41,395 nucleotides of DNA from Pelagibacteraceae bacterium AG-422-D23 (GTDB lineage: Bacteria; Pseudomonadota; Alphaproteobacteria; Pelagibacterales; Pelagibacteraceae), in NCBI GenBank assembly GCA_003213615.1, contig QCMQ01000010.1, forward strand, positions 1 through 41,395, written 5' to 3'. Shown piece by piece: positions 7,083 to 15,391 of this stretch (positions within the stretch are counted from its first letter, which is position 1; each line of letters begins with the position of its first letter). The position numbers and the translations under genes were made by a program. Below the pieces are notes generated by a model. That model had not been told where the DNA came from. It did not search any database and was given only the letters and a program-made list of their open reading frames with translations.

Positions 7083-7334
7083 TTACTCTTTGATTAAATT
7101 TTTCTTGAAAAGTGACATACCATTTTTGATTTTATAAGAATAAGATTCCTTAAAGCTCTCAAGCTGCCAACCAGTAAGCCTTTTTTCAATTTCAATTATA
7201 TTTTCTTTTTTCCAATCATCAGCTGTTTCTTCAAGCTTCCAAAGTCGTTTTTCCTCATTACTTCTTCCACAACCATAACAATAACCTGTTGATGGATCAG
7301 TTTTACAAATGCTTATGCAAGGTGAAATAATCAT
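7083..7334 (-). CDS. DUF1289 family protein
   Basis: An 83-residue protein whose N-terminus matches DUF1289: SPCISICKTDPSTGYCYGCGRS at about residues 4-25. It has four cysteines, C6, C10, C19 and C22, in a Cys-x3-Cys...Cys-x2-Cys arrangement that suggests a metal-binding site. A W-rich segment (LWKLEETADDW) follows, as in other members. The family is short, widespread in proteobacteria and without firm function. It is the first gene of a minus-strand unit with the 57-aa membrane protein and the secreted protein downstream. Its promoter should lie in the AT-rich 7335-7400 stretch, divergent from the tRNA-Leu promoter. Confidence 0.88.
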   Translation of the reverse strand: MIISPCISICKTDPSTGYCYGCGRSNEEKRLWKLEETADDWKKENIIEIEKRLTGWQLESFKESYSYKIKNGMSLFKKNLIKE

Positions 7335-7393
7335 TTTTTATAAATTAGTATAAATTTTATTATATAAATAGATAATTTTTTAACAATTGTCAT

Positions 7394-7421
7394 TGGACAA
7401 ATAGTTTCAATAATATATAAA
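7394..7421 (+). promoter_or_regulatory. Candidate sigma-70 promoter for tRNA-Leu and tig
   Basis: TGGACA at 7394-7399 (5 of 6 matches to TTGACA), a 16-nt spacer, and TATAAA at 7416-7421 (5 of 6 matches to TATAAT). Transcription would start near 7428, about 8 nt before the mature tRNA-Leu 5' end. Because trigger factor begins 10 nt after the tRNA, this is also the best visible promoter for tig. It is assigned by eye only. Confidence 0.5.
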
Positions 7422-7435
7422 ACCTCGTAATTTGT

Positions 7436-7520
7436 GGGGCGATGGCGGAATTGGTAGACGCGTTGGTCTTAGGAACCAATATGGCAACATGTGAAGGTTC
7501 GAGTCCTTTTCGCCCTACCA
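7436..7520 (+). tRNA. tRNA-Leu (anticodon TAG)
   Basis: An 85-nt class II tRNA. Acceptor arms GGGGCGA and TCGCCCT pair (one G-U at the end). The D-arm region GGCGGAATTGGTAGACGC is typical of tRNA-Leu. The anticodon stem TTGGT/ACCAA encloses loop CTTAGGA with anticodon TAG, which reads CUA and, through wobble, other CUN codons. A short variable arm (ATG/CAT around GCAA) and the TTCGAGT T-loop follow. CCA is encoded at 7518-7520. It sits immediately upstream of tig. Confidence 0.97.
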
Positions 7521-7530
7521 TTAAGGTATT

Positions 7531-8973
7531 ATGAAAGTTACAGTAGAAAATAAAAAAGGTTTAAATAAAGATCTTAAAATTTTTATCGATAAAGAGACAA
7601 TGAACTCTTATATGGATGAAAAATATGAAGAGATCAAAGGTAGTGTAAACCTTAAAGGATTTAGACCAGGTAAAGTTCCAAAAGAAATTTTAAAAAGACA
7701 ATTTGGTAAAGCAGTTTTTGGAGAGGTCTTAGATAAAGTTTTAAAAGAAACATCAACTAAAGCACTAGAAGAAAAAAAAATTAAACCAGCTGGTCAACCA
7801 AAACTTGACTTAAAGACATACGGTGAAGACAAAGATTTAGAATATGTTTTATCAGTTACAGAGCTACCAAAAGTAGAAATTAAATCTTTAGAAAATATCA
7901 AATTTGACGAATACACTGTTAAAATTGATGAGAGTGAAACTGATAAAAGAATAAAAGAAATAGCAAAAAATCAACCAAATTTTAAGGAAGCAAGCCCTGA
8001 TACAAAAGCTAAAAAAGGTGATTTAGTCTCTTTAGATTACAAAGCAACTGTTGATGGTAAGGATTTTAAAGGAAGTGAGGGAAAGAATACTCAATTAACT
8101 TTAGGTAAAGATTTATTCTTAAAAGGTTTCGATGATCAATTGATTGGAGTTAAGAAAGATGATGAAAAAGTTGTAGAAGCAACTCTGCCAGAAAATTTTC
8201 CAGAGAAAGAGTTAGTAAATAAAAAAGCTAAATTTAGTTGTAAAATTTTAAGTGTTAAACAATCAGAGGAAGTAAAAATTGATGATGATTTTGCCAAAAA
8301 TTTAGGAGCAAAAGATTTAAAAGATTTAAAAACTCTAATTTCAAAACAAATTAATGATGAATATAAAAATTCTCTAGATCAATTGTCTAAAAATCAAATT
8401 TTAAAAGAAATAGAGAAAATAAAAGTAGATGAAGTCCCAGATAACTTAGTTGGGGAGGAGATTAAGGTTCTTTCACAAGGTATGTCTGAAGAAGAAGTAA
8501 AGAAAAATAAGAAAAGCTTTGAGGAAAAAGCTAAAACAAGAATTAAAACTGGATTAATTTTAAATGAGTTTGGTGAAAAAAACCAAATTAAGGTAACAGA
8601 ACAAGAAGTTCAGGCTGAAGTACAAAAACAACTAAGAATGATGCCTGGACAAGAAAAAATGGTTATGGATTTTTATCAAAAAAACCCATCTGCATTAGCA
8701 AGTTTAAGAGGAACCGTATATGAAGAAAAAATTTTAAATTTAATTAAAGAAAAAGGTAAAGCAAATAAGAAAGAAATCTCAAAAGAGGAAGCTGAAAAGA
8801 TTTTAAAAGAAGCTCATAAGCATGATCACGATCATGATCATAGTCATGGAGAAGAAAAAAAAGAAACTAAGAAAAAATCACCCACAACATCTGCGAAAGA
8901 AAAAAAACCTGCAGCTAAAAAGGCAAAATCAAAGCCATCAGCGAAAAAGACAAAAAAAGTTAGCAAAAAGTAA
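7531..8973 (+). CDS. tig: Trigger factor, ribosome-associated chaperone
   Basis: A 480-residue trigger factor. It binds the ribosome exit tunnel and folds nascent chains. The ribosome-binding signature GFRPGKVP is at residues 43-50. The FKBP-type prolyl isomerase domain begins near [12 protein letters not shown] and runs to about residue 245, and the helical substrate-binding domain follows. The protein is longer than the usual 430-450 residues because of a C-terminal tail: six alternating histidines at 429-439 ([11 protein letters not shown]), then a Lys/Ala/Pro/Ser-rich segment to residue 480. The tail could bind metal or nucleic acid. The start is an ATG 10 nt after tRNA-Leu with AAGG just upstream as a weak ribosome-binding site. 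It heads the tig-clpP-clpX-lon quality-control cluster. Confidence 0.96.
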   Translation: MKVTVENKKGLNKDLKIFIDKETMNSYMDEKYEEIKGSVNLKGFRPGKVPKEILKRQFGKAVFGEVLDKVLKETSTKALEEKKIKPAGQPKLDLKTYGEDKDLEYVLSVTELPKVEIKSLENIKFDEYTVKIDESETDKRIKEIAKNQPNFKEASPDTKAKKGDLVSLDYKATVDGKDFKGSEGKNTQLTLGKDLFLKGFDDQLIGVKKDDEKVVEATLPENFPEKELVNKKAKFSCKILSVKQSEEVKIDDDFAKNLGAKDLKDLKTLISKQINDEYKNSLDQLSKNQILKEIEKIKVDEVPDNLVGEEIKVLSQGMSEEEVKKNKKSFEEKAKTRIKTGLILNEFGEKNQIKVTEQEVQAEVQKQLRMMPGQEKMVMDFYQKNPSALASLRGTVYEEKILNLIKEKGKANKKEISKEEAEKILKEAHKHDHDHDHSHGEEKKETKKKSPTTSAKEKKPAAKKAKSKPSAKKTKKVSKK

Positions 8974-9005
8974 TCTCAAGTTGTATAAGTATAACGAATC
9001 AAGTT

Positions 9006-9617
9006 ATGACAACAAAATTATCAGAACATATGAGTAATCTTGTGCCAATGGTTGTTGAACAATCAAGCAAAGGTGAAAGAGCTTACGATATTTATTCAAG
9101 ACTATTAAAAGAAAGAATTATTTTTTTAACAGGTCAAATTAATGACAACGTTGCATCATTGGTTACTGCTCAATTATTATTTTTAGAAGCTGAAGATCCA
9201 AAAAAAGAAATTTATTTATACATTAATAGCCCAGGAGGTTTAGTTACAGCAGGTCTTGGAATTTATGATACAATGCAATATGTGAAACCAGACATTTCTA
9301 CTTTATGTATGGGTCAAGCAGCTTCCATGGGTTCTTTTTTACTTGCAGCTGGCACAAAAGGGAAAAGATTTTCATTACCAAACTCAAGAATAATGGTTCA
9401 CCAACCATCTGCAGGTTTTCAAGGTCAAGCAACCGATATTGAGATCCATGCAAATGAGGTGTTATCCTTAAAGAAAAGACTTAATGAAATTTATTCAAAG
9501 CACACTGGAAAAAGCGTTGATGAAATAAAATCTGCTCTTGAAAGAGATAATTTCATGACAGCAGATGTCGCACAATCTTTTGGTCTTATTGACGAAGTAG
9601 TAGAAAAAAGATCTTAA
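9006..9617 (+). CDS. clpP: ATP-dependent Clp protease proteolytic subunit
   Basis: A 203-residue ClpP, the serine peptidase that forms a 14-subunit chamber and degrades proteins fed in by ClpX or ClpA. The catalytic triad is visible: S107 in GQAASMG, H132 in MVHQPSAG and D181 in ERDNF. The family segments [20 protein letters not shown] and YLYINSPGG are intact. I keep the ATG at 9006; an alternative ATG at 9030 (M9) also fits because ClpP N-termini are removed on maturation. It is separated from tig by 32 nt and from clpX by 92 nt. Confidence 0.97.
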   Translation: MTTKLSEHMSNLVPMVVEQSSKGERAYDIYSRLLKERIIFLTGQINDNVASLVTAQLLFLEAEDPKKEIYLYINSPGGLVTAGLGIYDTMQYVKPDISTLCMGQAASMGSFLLAAGTKGKRFSLPNSRIMVHQPSAGFQGQATDIEIHANEVLSLKKRLNEIYSKHTGKSVDEIKSALERDNFMTADVAQSFGLIDEVVEKRS

Positions 9618-9626
9618 TACACAATA

Positions 9627-9642
9627 TATTGAGTCATCAATA
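9627..9642. repeat. Inverted repeat in the clpP-clpX gap
   Basis: TATTGA (9627-9632) and TCAATA (9637-9642) form a perfect 6-bp inverted repeat around GTCA, 10 nt after the clpP stop. No T-run follows, so it is not a standard terminator. It could be a small mRNA hairpin that protects or attenuates the clpP transcript, or a regulator-binding site for clpX. In AT-rich DNA such a short palindrome can be chance. Confidence 0.35.
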
Positions 9643-9669
9643 ATCGAAACTTGATTAGTATGAGTCTTC

Positions 9670-9675
9670 TATAAT
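9670..9675 (+). promoter_or_regulatory. Candidate -10 box for clpX
   Basis: A perfect TATAAT at 9670-9675, 34 nt before the clpX start codon. The best -35-like element, TTGATT at 9651-9656, gives a 13-nt spacer, shorter than the ideal 16-18 nt, so the promoter would be weak or depend on an activator. The 92-nt gap here is one of the larger ones in the cluster, consistent with a secondary start of transcription. Confidence 0.35.
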
Positions 9676-9709
9676 AAAGTATTTAAATTGATTCGTTATA
9701 AAAATTAAA

Positions 9710-10978
9710 ATGACTACAAATAATAAAAATATTCTTTACTGTTCTTTCTGTGGCAAGAGCCAACACGAAGTAAGAAAGTTGATTGCAGGCCCAACTGTTT
9801 TCATCTGTGATGAATGCGTTGAGTTATGTATGGATATTATAAAAGAGGAGAGTAAAGATACTTTTGTAAAACATCAAGATGGTCTTCCATCTCCAAAAGA
9901 AATTTGTTCAGTATTAGATGATTATGTAATCGGTCAAGCTCATGCAAAAAAAGTATTATCTGTTGCAGTACACAATCATTACAAAAGATTAAATTATGAG
10001 AGCAAAACAAGCAAAAATGTTGAGCTTTCAAAATCTAACATTCTTTTAGTGGGTCCTACAGGTTGTGGAAAAACATTGCTTGCACAAACTCTTGCTAGAA
10101 TTCTAGATGTTCCATTTACGATGGCGGATGCAACAACTCTAACAGAAGCAGGTTATGTTGGAGAAGATGTTGAAAATATTATTTTGAAATTATTACAAGC
10201 ATCCGACTATAATGTTGAAAAAGCCCAAAGAGGCATAGTCTATATTGATGAGGTTGATAAAATAAGTAGAAAATCTGAAAACCCGTCAATTACAAGAGAT
10301 GTATCTGGAGAGGGTGTTCAGCAAGCTCTTCTAAAAATAATGGAAGGAACAGTTGCAAGTGTTCCTCCTCAGGGTGGTAGAAAACATCCTCAGCAAGAAT
10401 TTTTACAAGTAGATACAACAAATATTTTGTTTATTTGTGGTGGTGCGTTTGCAGGACTTGATAAAATAATTTCTCAAAGAGATAAAGGTACTTCAATTGG
10501 TTTTGGTGCAGATGTAAAAAATACACAAGATAAGAAAACTGGTGAATGGATGAAAGGGTTAGAACCTGAGGATTTATTGAAATTTGGATTGATACCAGAA
10601 TTTATTGGAAGACTTCCAATGATAGCAACACTTGAAGATTTAGATGAAAAATCTTTAATAAAAATATTACAAGAACCAAAAAATTCTTTAACAAAACAAT
10701 ATCAAGAGTTGTTTAAATTGGATGGTGCTAAACTAACTTTTAAAGAAAATGCTTTAAAAGAAATAGCGCAAAAAGCAATTAGCAAAAAAACTGGAGCAAG
10801 AGGTTTAAGATCAATCTTAGAGAATATTTTATTAAGAACAATGTATGATCTACCGAGTCAAGATAATATTGAAGAGGTTATTGTTGATGCTAGTGCAGCA
10901 AAAGGACAGTCACAACCAATCTTAGTTCATGCTAAAGGTGATAATAAATCTAAGTCAAATAAGACCACAGCGGCTTAA
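9710..10978 (+). CDS. clpX: ATP-dependent Clp protease ATP-binding subunit ClpX
   Basis: A 422-residue AAA+ unfoldase that recognises tagged or native substrates and threads them into ClpP. An N-terminal zinc-binding domain has cysteines C11, C14, C33 and C36. Walker A GPTGCGKT is at 115-122, the pore loop GYVG at 148-151 and Walker [10 protein letters not shown] at 176-184. The segment [15 protein letters not shown] and sensor region [12 protein letters not shown] are typical. A short polar C-terminal tail ([13 protein letters not shown]) is not part of the core fold. It directly follows clpP, as in most proteobacteria. Confidence 0.98.
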   Translation: MTTNNKNILYCSFCGKSQHEVRKLIAGPTVFICDECVELCMDIIKEESKDTFVKHQDGLPSPKEICSVLDDYVIGQAHAKKVLSVAVHNHYKRLNYESKTSKNVELSKSNILLVGPTGCGKTLLAQTLARILDVPFTMADATTLTEAGYVGEDVENIILKLLQASDYNVEKAQRGIVYIDEVDKISRKSENPSITRDVSGEGVQQALLKIMEGTVASVPPQGGRKHPQQEFLQVDTTNILFICGGAFAGLDKIISQRDKGTSIGFGADVKNTQDKKTGEWMKGLEPEDLLKFGLIPEFIGRLPMIATLEDLDEKSLIKILQEPKNSLTKQYQELFKLDGAKLTFKENALKEIAQKAISKKTGARGLRSILENILLRTMYDLPSQDNIEEVIVDASAAKGQSQPILVHAKGDNKSKSNKTTAA

Positions 10979-11017
10979 TATCCTTAATAAGTAATAAATA
11001 CCTATTGCATTATAAAA

Positions 11018-11023
11018 TATAAT
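11018..11023 (+). promoter_or_regulatory. Candidate -10 box for lon
   Basis: A perfect TATAAT at 11018-11023 lies 15 nt before the lon ATG. Transcription would begin near 11030, leaving an untranslated leader of about 9 nt. No good -35 is present at the standard distance, so this may need an extended -10 or an alternative sigma factor. Weak evidence. Confidence 0.3.
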
Positions 11024-11038
11024 ATCCATATTGTTTGT

Positions 11039-13417
11039 ATGGATGTTAAAATATCACTGCCCTTACTCCCCTTGAGAGACATTGTAGTCTTTCCAAGTAT
11101 GGTAATCCCACTATTTGTAGGAAGAGATAAATCTATTTCAGCACTTAATGAGGTGATGAAAAAAGATAAAAAAATTATACTAGTAACACAAAAAAATTCT
11201 GAAATTGACGACCCAAAGAAAACTGATGTTTTTATGTACGGTTGTGAAGGAAGTATTTTACAATTATTAAAATTACCAGATGGCACAGTTAAAGTTTTGG
11301 TAGAGGGTATTAAAAGAGTAAAAATTTTAGATTTTAAGGATAATGAAAAGTTTATAACATGTGACTACACACACCATAATGATGTTTTACCTAAGGATGA
11401 GGATTTGTTTCCTTTAGCAGCTACAGCTTTAAGAAGATTAGAAAAATTAACATCTATAAATAAAAAAATCTCTAATGAAACTATAAATACAATTAAACAA
11501 TTAAAAGACCCATCACAAATTGCAGATAATATTGCATCTCATATAACAGCTACTATTTCTGAAAAACAACAAATATTTGAAACTGTAGATGTAAAGAAAA
11601 GATTAAATGCCATTATTAAAATAATGGAAAACGAGACAAGTATCATTGGTGTAGAAAAAAGAATAAGAGGTAGAGTAAAAACTCAAATGGAAAAAACTCA
11701 AAGAGAGTATTATCTAAACGAACAATTAAAAGCTATTCAAAAAGAACTAGGCGAAATTGAGGACGGTAAAGACGAAACAACTAGTCTGAATAAAGCGATT
11801 ATAAAATCTAAGATGCCAAAAGAAGTAGAAAAGAAATGTTTACAAGAATTAAAAAAACTAAAAAATATGAGCCCAATGTCTGCAGAGGCAACTGTTGTGA
11901 GAAATTATTTAGATTGGATGACTGAACTTCCATGGCATAAAAAAAGTGAGGTAGATATAGATTTAAAGAAAGCTCTAGATATTCTTGATAAAGATCATTT
12001 TGGATTAGAAAAAGTTAAAGAGAGAATAATAGAATTTTTAGCAGTTCAAAAAAGAATGGAAAAAATCAAAGGCCCAATTCTATGTTTAGTGGGACCTCCA
12101 GGAGTTGGAAAAACGTCTTTAGGAAAATCAATTGCAAAAGCTACAAATAGAGAATTTGTTAGAATGTCAGTTGGTGGAATGAGAGATGAAGCAGAAATAC
12201 GTGGTCACAGAAGAACTTACATTGGATCTTTGCCAGGAAAAATTATTCAGATGATGAAAAAAGCTGGAACAAAAAACCCATTAATTTTATTAGATGAAAT
12301 TGATAAAATTGGAAATGATTATAGAGGAGATCCGTCTTCAGCATTATTAGAAGCTTTAGATCCTGAACAGAACACAACATTTAATGATCATTATTTAGAA
12401 GTTGATTATGATTTATCTGATGTGATGTTTGTAACAACTGCTAATACTTTAAATATTTTACCCCCTTTGTTAGACAGAATGGAAGTGATTAGATTAGCAG
12501 GTTACACTGAGGATGAAAAAATTAGTATAGCAAACAAGTATTTATTACCAAAACAAATCAAAGACAATGGTGTTAAAGAAAAAGAAATGAATTTGGATGA
12601 TGACATTATAAAAGAAGTTATAAGAGGTTACACAAAAGAGTCAGGTGTAAGAAATCTTGAAAGGGAAATTTCTAAACTTGCAAGAAAAGTTGTTAAAAAA
12701 ATTGTAGCTGGTGAAGAAAAAGAGGTTGGAATAAATAATAAAAATTTATCTGATTTTTTAGGTGTTCCAAAATTTAATTTTGGAGAGTTAGAGTCTGAAA
12801 ATAGAGTAGGTATAGTTACGGGCCTAGCTTGGACAGAATATGGTGGAGAAATCTTAAAAATTGAGACCGTTACAATGCCAGGTAAAGGTAGAATGCAAAT
12901 CACTGGTAAACTAGGTGATGTTATGCAAGAGTCAGTCAAGGCTGCAAAATCTTTTGTAAGGTCAAAATGTTTAGAGTATGGGATCATACCTCCTGTTTTT
13001 GAAAAGAAAGATTTTCATATTCATGTCCCAGAAGGAGCAACACCGAAAGATGGGCCATCAGCTGGTATTGGTATGGTAACCTCAATTGTTTCCTCAATAA
13101 CAAACATACCTGTAAGAAGAGACTTAGCAATGACAGGAGAAGTAACATTAACAGGACAAGTATTGCCAATTGGAGGATTAAAGGAAAAACTATTAGCAGC
13201 TCATAGAGCTGGTATTAAGGAAGTATTAATCCCTAAAGAAAATGAAAAAGATTTAGTTGATATGCCTAAAAAAATTCTAGACGATATTAAAATTACATCT
13301 GTAGAATATGCTGACCAAGTAATCAAAATAGCATTAATTAAAGAACTGAAACCAACCGAGTGGGTTGAAGTTGATATATCTAAAAAAGACGATAAATCTC
13401 AAGCTAGCATTCAATAA
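11039..13417 (+). CDS. lon: ATP-dependent Lon protease
   Basis: A 792-residue LonA protease that degrades misfolded and short-lived regulatory proteins in the cytoplasm. The N-terminal substrate-binding domain (LPLLPLRDIVVFP at residues 7-19) and coiled region are followed by the AAA+ module: Walker A GPPGVGKT at 352-359 and Walker B LILLDEID at 415-422. The C-terminal serine-lysine protease domain has S674 in KDGPSAG and K717 in GGLKEKLLAA. Length and domain order match other LonA enzymes. It closes the tig-clpP-clpX-lon cluster. In many alphaproteobacteria a HU gene (hupB) comes next; here tRNA-Val follows after 49 nt instead. Confidence 0.98.
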   Translation: MDVKISLPLLPLRDIVVFPSMVIPLFVGRDKSISALNEVMKKDKKIILVTQKNSEIDDPKKTDVFMYGCEGSILQLLKLPDGTVKVLVEGIKRVKILDFKDNEKFITCDYTHHNDVLPKDEDLFPLAATALRRLEKLTSINKKISNETINTIKQLKDPSQIADNIASHITATISEKQQIFETVDVKKRLNAIIKIMENETSIIGVEKRIRGRVKTQMEKTQREYYLNEQLKAIQKELGEIEDGKDETTSLNKAIIKSKMPKEVEKKCLQELKKLKNMSPMSAEATVVRNYLDWMTELPWHKKSEVDIDLKKALDILDKDHFGLEKVKERIIEFLAVQKRMEKIKGPILCLVGPPGVGKTSLGKSIAKATNREFVRMSVGGMRDEAEIRGHRRTYIGSLPGKIIQMMKKAGTKNPLILLDEIDKIGNDYRGDPSSALLEALDPEQNTTFNDHYLEVDYDLSDVMFVTTANTLNILPPLLDRMEVIRLAGYTEDEKISIANKYLLPKQIKDNGVKEKEMNLDDDIIKEVIRGYTKESGVRNLEREISKLARKVVKKIVAGEEKEVGINNKNLSDFLGVPKFNFGELESENRVGIVTGLAWTEYGGEILKIETVTMPGKGRMQITGKLGDVMQESVKAAKSFVRSKCLEYGIIPPVFEKKDFHIHVPEGATPKDGPSAGIGMVTSIVSSITNIPVRRDLAMTGEVTLTGQVLPIGGLKEKLLAAHRAGIKEVLIPKENEKDLVDMPKKILDDIKITSVEYADQVIKIALIKELKPTEWVEVDISKKDDKSQASIQ

Positions 13418-13466
13418 TAACTAATTTACTTTATTTCAGTGTTGATGTAATAAGGAGCCTAAATTG

Positions 13467-13542
13467 GGGCGGTTAGCTCAGTTGGTAGAGCATCTCGTTT
13501 ACACCGAGGGGGTCAAAGGTTCGAGTCCTTTACTGCCCACCA
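13467..13542 (+). tRNA. tRNA-Val (anticodon TAC)
   Basis: A 76-nt tRNA with acceptor GGGCGGT/ACTGCCC (one G-U), D-arm GCTC/GAGC, anticodon stem TCTCG/CGAGG with loop TTTACAC giving anticodon TAC, T-loop TTCGAGT, and encoded CCA at 13540-13542. It lies between lon and the opposite-strand glycosyltransferase gene. Confidence 0.97.
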
Positions 13543-13640
13543 ATTAAAAAATAATTTCGTTCATAAATAAAGTAATAATTTAAATAAATATATAATATTT
13601 TTTTTTATAGTTCATAAATTTGATTGTATTGAAAATTGAT

Positions 13641-13678
13641 AATCTCAACATTAATATTATTATTTTATTATTGAGATT
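13641..13678 (+). terminator. Possible weak terminator after tRNA-Val
   Basis: AATCTCAA (13641-13648) pairs with TTGAGATT (13671-13678), and TTATTTTTAG follows on the + strand. The loop is long (22 nt) and almost pure A/T, so the hairpin is weak. It also spans the end of the opposite-strand glycosyltransferase gene and could serve transcripts from both sides. Confidence 0.35.
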
Positions 13679-14670
13679 TTATTTTTAGATAAATCAAATT
13701 TTGTAATCTTTGTTTCTTTTAAATTTTTTTCTAATTCTATATGAGTTTTGTTCACTTTATTTAGCAATAGGTCTCGAATACAAATAATCAAAGAAAAAGG
13801 TAAAAAAATTAAATACATACTATTTGATTTTACTGGTTTAAAATTATTTATTGATTTTTTAAGATCCAAATCTCCATGAAATACATGTCTAAAATAATTT
13901 ATTACTGTCTTTATTCTTGTAAAATATTTATATTTATTAAAATCTTTATTATTTATCGTTAGTGCCATTGAGTAAGCTGATCCTCGATTATATTCCAGCT
14001 TTTTACCAAAACTTACACTATTAATAGATTTTCTATCCATAATCTTAACAACCTTGTTTGTAAAAACAAATCTTTTTCCTTTGAAGATATTTTTTAGCAA
14101 AGAACCTTCTGTAATTATAAAATCAACCTCTAGGTATCTTTTATTTTTAAAAATTTTAGAAAAATAAAGTATTGATCCATCTCCATCAATTATTTTGTTT
14201 AGTTCGTCATATTTAATATTATCATTAGATTTAGGTATTTTTTTTTTAAAAGTTTGGCTTACACCATTAGTGTCAACATTTTGAGCGTATACACCAATAA
14301 ATTTATTTTCAATATTCTTTGGTATTTTGTTTACTAGTTTAAATAAAGTTTTTAGTGAATCAGGAAGTAAATAATCATCAGAGTCACATTCTATCATATA
14401 TTTACTTTTTAAATTATCCAACATTAAATTGACTAGTTTTGCTTTTCCAACTCTTAATGAGGAGTGTATATAAATTATTTTAAAATTACATTTTTTTGAA
14501 AAGGATTTTATAAATTTCTCTGTACCATCACTAGAACCATCATTAGATACTATCCATTCAAAGTTTTTAAAGGATTGTTTGTTTAGTGAATAGGCAAGTT
14601 TCTTTAAGTACTTTTCTCTATTCCAACTTGATGTAATTATTGTAATAAGAGGTTTTTTGGAATTTGCCAT
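13660..14670 (-). CDS. Family 2 glycosyltransferase
   Basis: A 336-residue GT-A fold glycosyltransferase. The N-terminal nucleotide-sugar binding domain starts ITIITSSWNREKYL (residues 9-22), has NDGSSDGT at 43-50, and a metal-binding acidic cluster ECDSDDY at 94-100. The C-terminal half is less conserved and contains one hydrophobic stretch near residues 286-302 (MYLIFLPFSLIICIRDL) that may sit in or on the membrane. It likely adds a sugar to a surface polysaccharide or glycolipid, but donor and acceptor are unknown. It is the only protein gene between tRNA-Val and tRNA-Asp and is transcribed against all its neighbours. It is very AT-rich and has no partner sugar genes, so it looks like a recent or variable insertion. 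Confidence 0.88.
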   Translation of the reverse strand: MANSKKPLITIITSSWNREKYLKKLAYSLNKQSFKNFEWIVSNDGSSDGTEKFIKSFSKKCNFKIIYIHSSLRVGKAKLVNLMLDNLKSKYMIECDSDDYLLPDSLKTLFKLVNKIPKNIENKFIGVYAQNVDTNGVSQTFKKKIPKSNDNIKYDELNKIIDGDGSILYFSKIFKNKRYLEVDFIITEGSLLKNIFKGKRFVFTNKVVKIMDRKSINSVSFGKKLEYNRGSAYSMALTINNKDFNKYKYFTRIKTVINYFRHVFHGDLDLKKSINNFKPVKSNSMYLIFLPFSLIICIRDLLLNKVNKTHIELEKNLKETKITKFDLSKNKISIIK

Positions 14671-14805
14671 TTCTATTAATCTACTGAATTATTAAATTAA
14701 ATATTAGATAGTTTTATAATATATATAATAAATTTAGTTGATGAAAAATTTGATTTAAGCTATATATTTACAGTATTTGATATTATAATTTAAATTTGTA
14801 GTGAC

Positions 14806-14834
14806 AGGACAAAAACCTAATTAATCACTATAAG
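14806..14834 (+). promoter_or_regulatory. Candidate promoter for tRNA-Asp
   Basis: AGGACA at 14806-14811 (4 of 6 to TTGACA), a 17-nt spacer and TATAAG at 14829-14834 (5 of 6 to TATAAT). Transcription would start near 14841, a few nucleotides before the mature tRNA. It may also feed the nuo genes, because no strong terminator is seen between tRNA-Asp and nuoA. Confidence 0.4.
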
Positions 14835-14844
14835 TTAAAAAAAT

Positions 14845-14921
14845 GGGGGTGTAGCTCAGTTGGTTAGAGCGATCGCCTGTCACGCGATAGGTCGAGGGTT
14901 CGAGTCCCTTCACTCCCGCCA
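14845..14921 (+). tRNA. tRNA-Asp (anticodon GTC)
   Basis: A 77-nt tRNA: acceptor GGGGGTG/CACTCCC (one G-U), D-stem GCTC/GAGC, perfect anticodon stem ATCGC/GCGAT with loop CTGTCAC giving anticodon GTC, T-loop TTCGAGT, discriminator G and encoded CCA at 14919-14921. It lies 87 nt before nuoA. Confidence 0.97.
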
Positions 14922-15008
14922 CTTTTCAATAATTTCGTATATTTATATCAATTAAAATGTGACTTATCTTCCCTTCAACATCAGATAAAAACTGATATAT
15001 AGATTTCC

Positions 15009-15377
15009 ATGTTATCTGAATTTTTAAAAGATTACCTACCAATTATTCTTTTTCTGGTTATAGCTTTGGGACTTAGTATAGCTTTTGTTGTATTAAATTT
15101 TTTGCTCTCACCAAGAAAACCTGATCCTGAAAAATTATCAGCTTATGAATGTGGCTTTGAACCATTTCAAGACTCAAGGATGGAATTTGATGTGAGATTT
15201 TATTTAGTAGCAATTCTATTTATTATATTTGATTTAGAAATAGCGTTTTTATTTCCTTGGGCGATTTCTCTTGGAAACATTGGTTTGTTAGGTTTTTCAT
15301 CTATGATGATCTTTCTATTCATTTTAACGGTTGGTTTTATTTATGAATGGAAAAAAGGCGCATTAGATTGGGAATAA
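15009..15377 (+). CDS. nuoA: NADH-quinone oxidoreductase subunit A
   Basis: A 122-residue membrane subunit of respiratory complex I with three hydrophobic helices. The conserved loop after helix 1 is present ([24 protein letters not shown] without the first residues, about 41-65), including the Cys of YECG that lines the quinone-reaction region. It is the first gene of a complete nuoA-N set and begins after an 87-nt leader downstream of tRNA-Asp. That leader contains a small hairpin (ATCAG/CTGAT, 14980-14996). nuoB follows after 14 nt. Confidence 0.96.
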   Translation: MLSEFLKDYLPIILFLVIALGLSIAFVVLNFLLSPRKPDPEKLSAYECGFEPFQDSRMEFDVRFYLVAILFIIFDLEIAFLFPWAISLGNIGLLGFSSMMIFLFILTVGFIYEWKKGALDWE

Positions 15378-15391
15378 AAAATTAATTAAAA

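Noticed and set aside
8815..8856. Repeated CATGATCA-like sequence as a DNA repeat element
   Set aside because: The repetition is explained by the alternating His-Asp codons at the end of tig.
12628..12987. A 119-codon minus-strand ORF within lon
   Set aside because: It is a shadow of the conserved Lon protease domain, with serine- and proline-rich sequence typical of reverse-frame translation.
14980..14996. A small hairpin (ATCAG/CTGAT) in the nuoA leader as a terminator or riboswitch
   Set aside because: Five base pairs with a 7-nt loop, no U-tract and no known riboswitch core; chance occurrence is likely.
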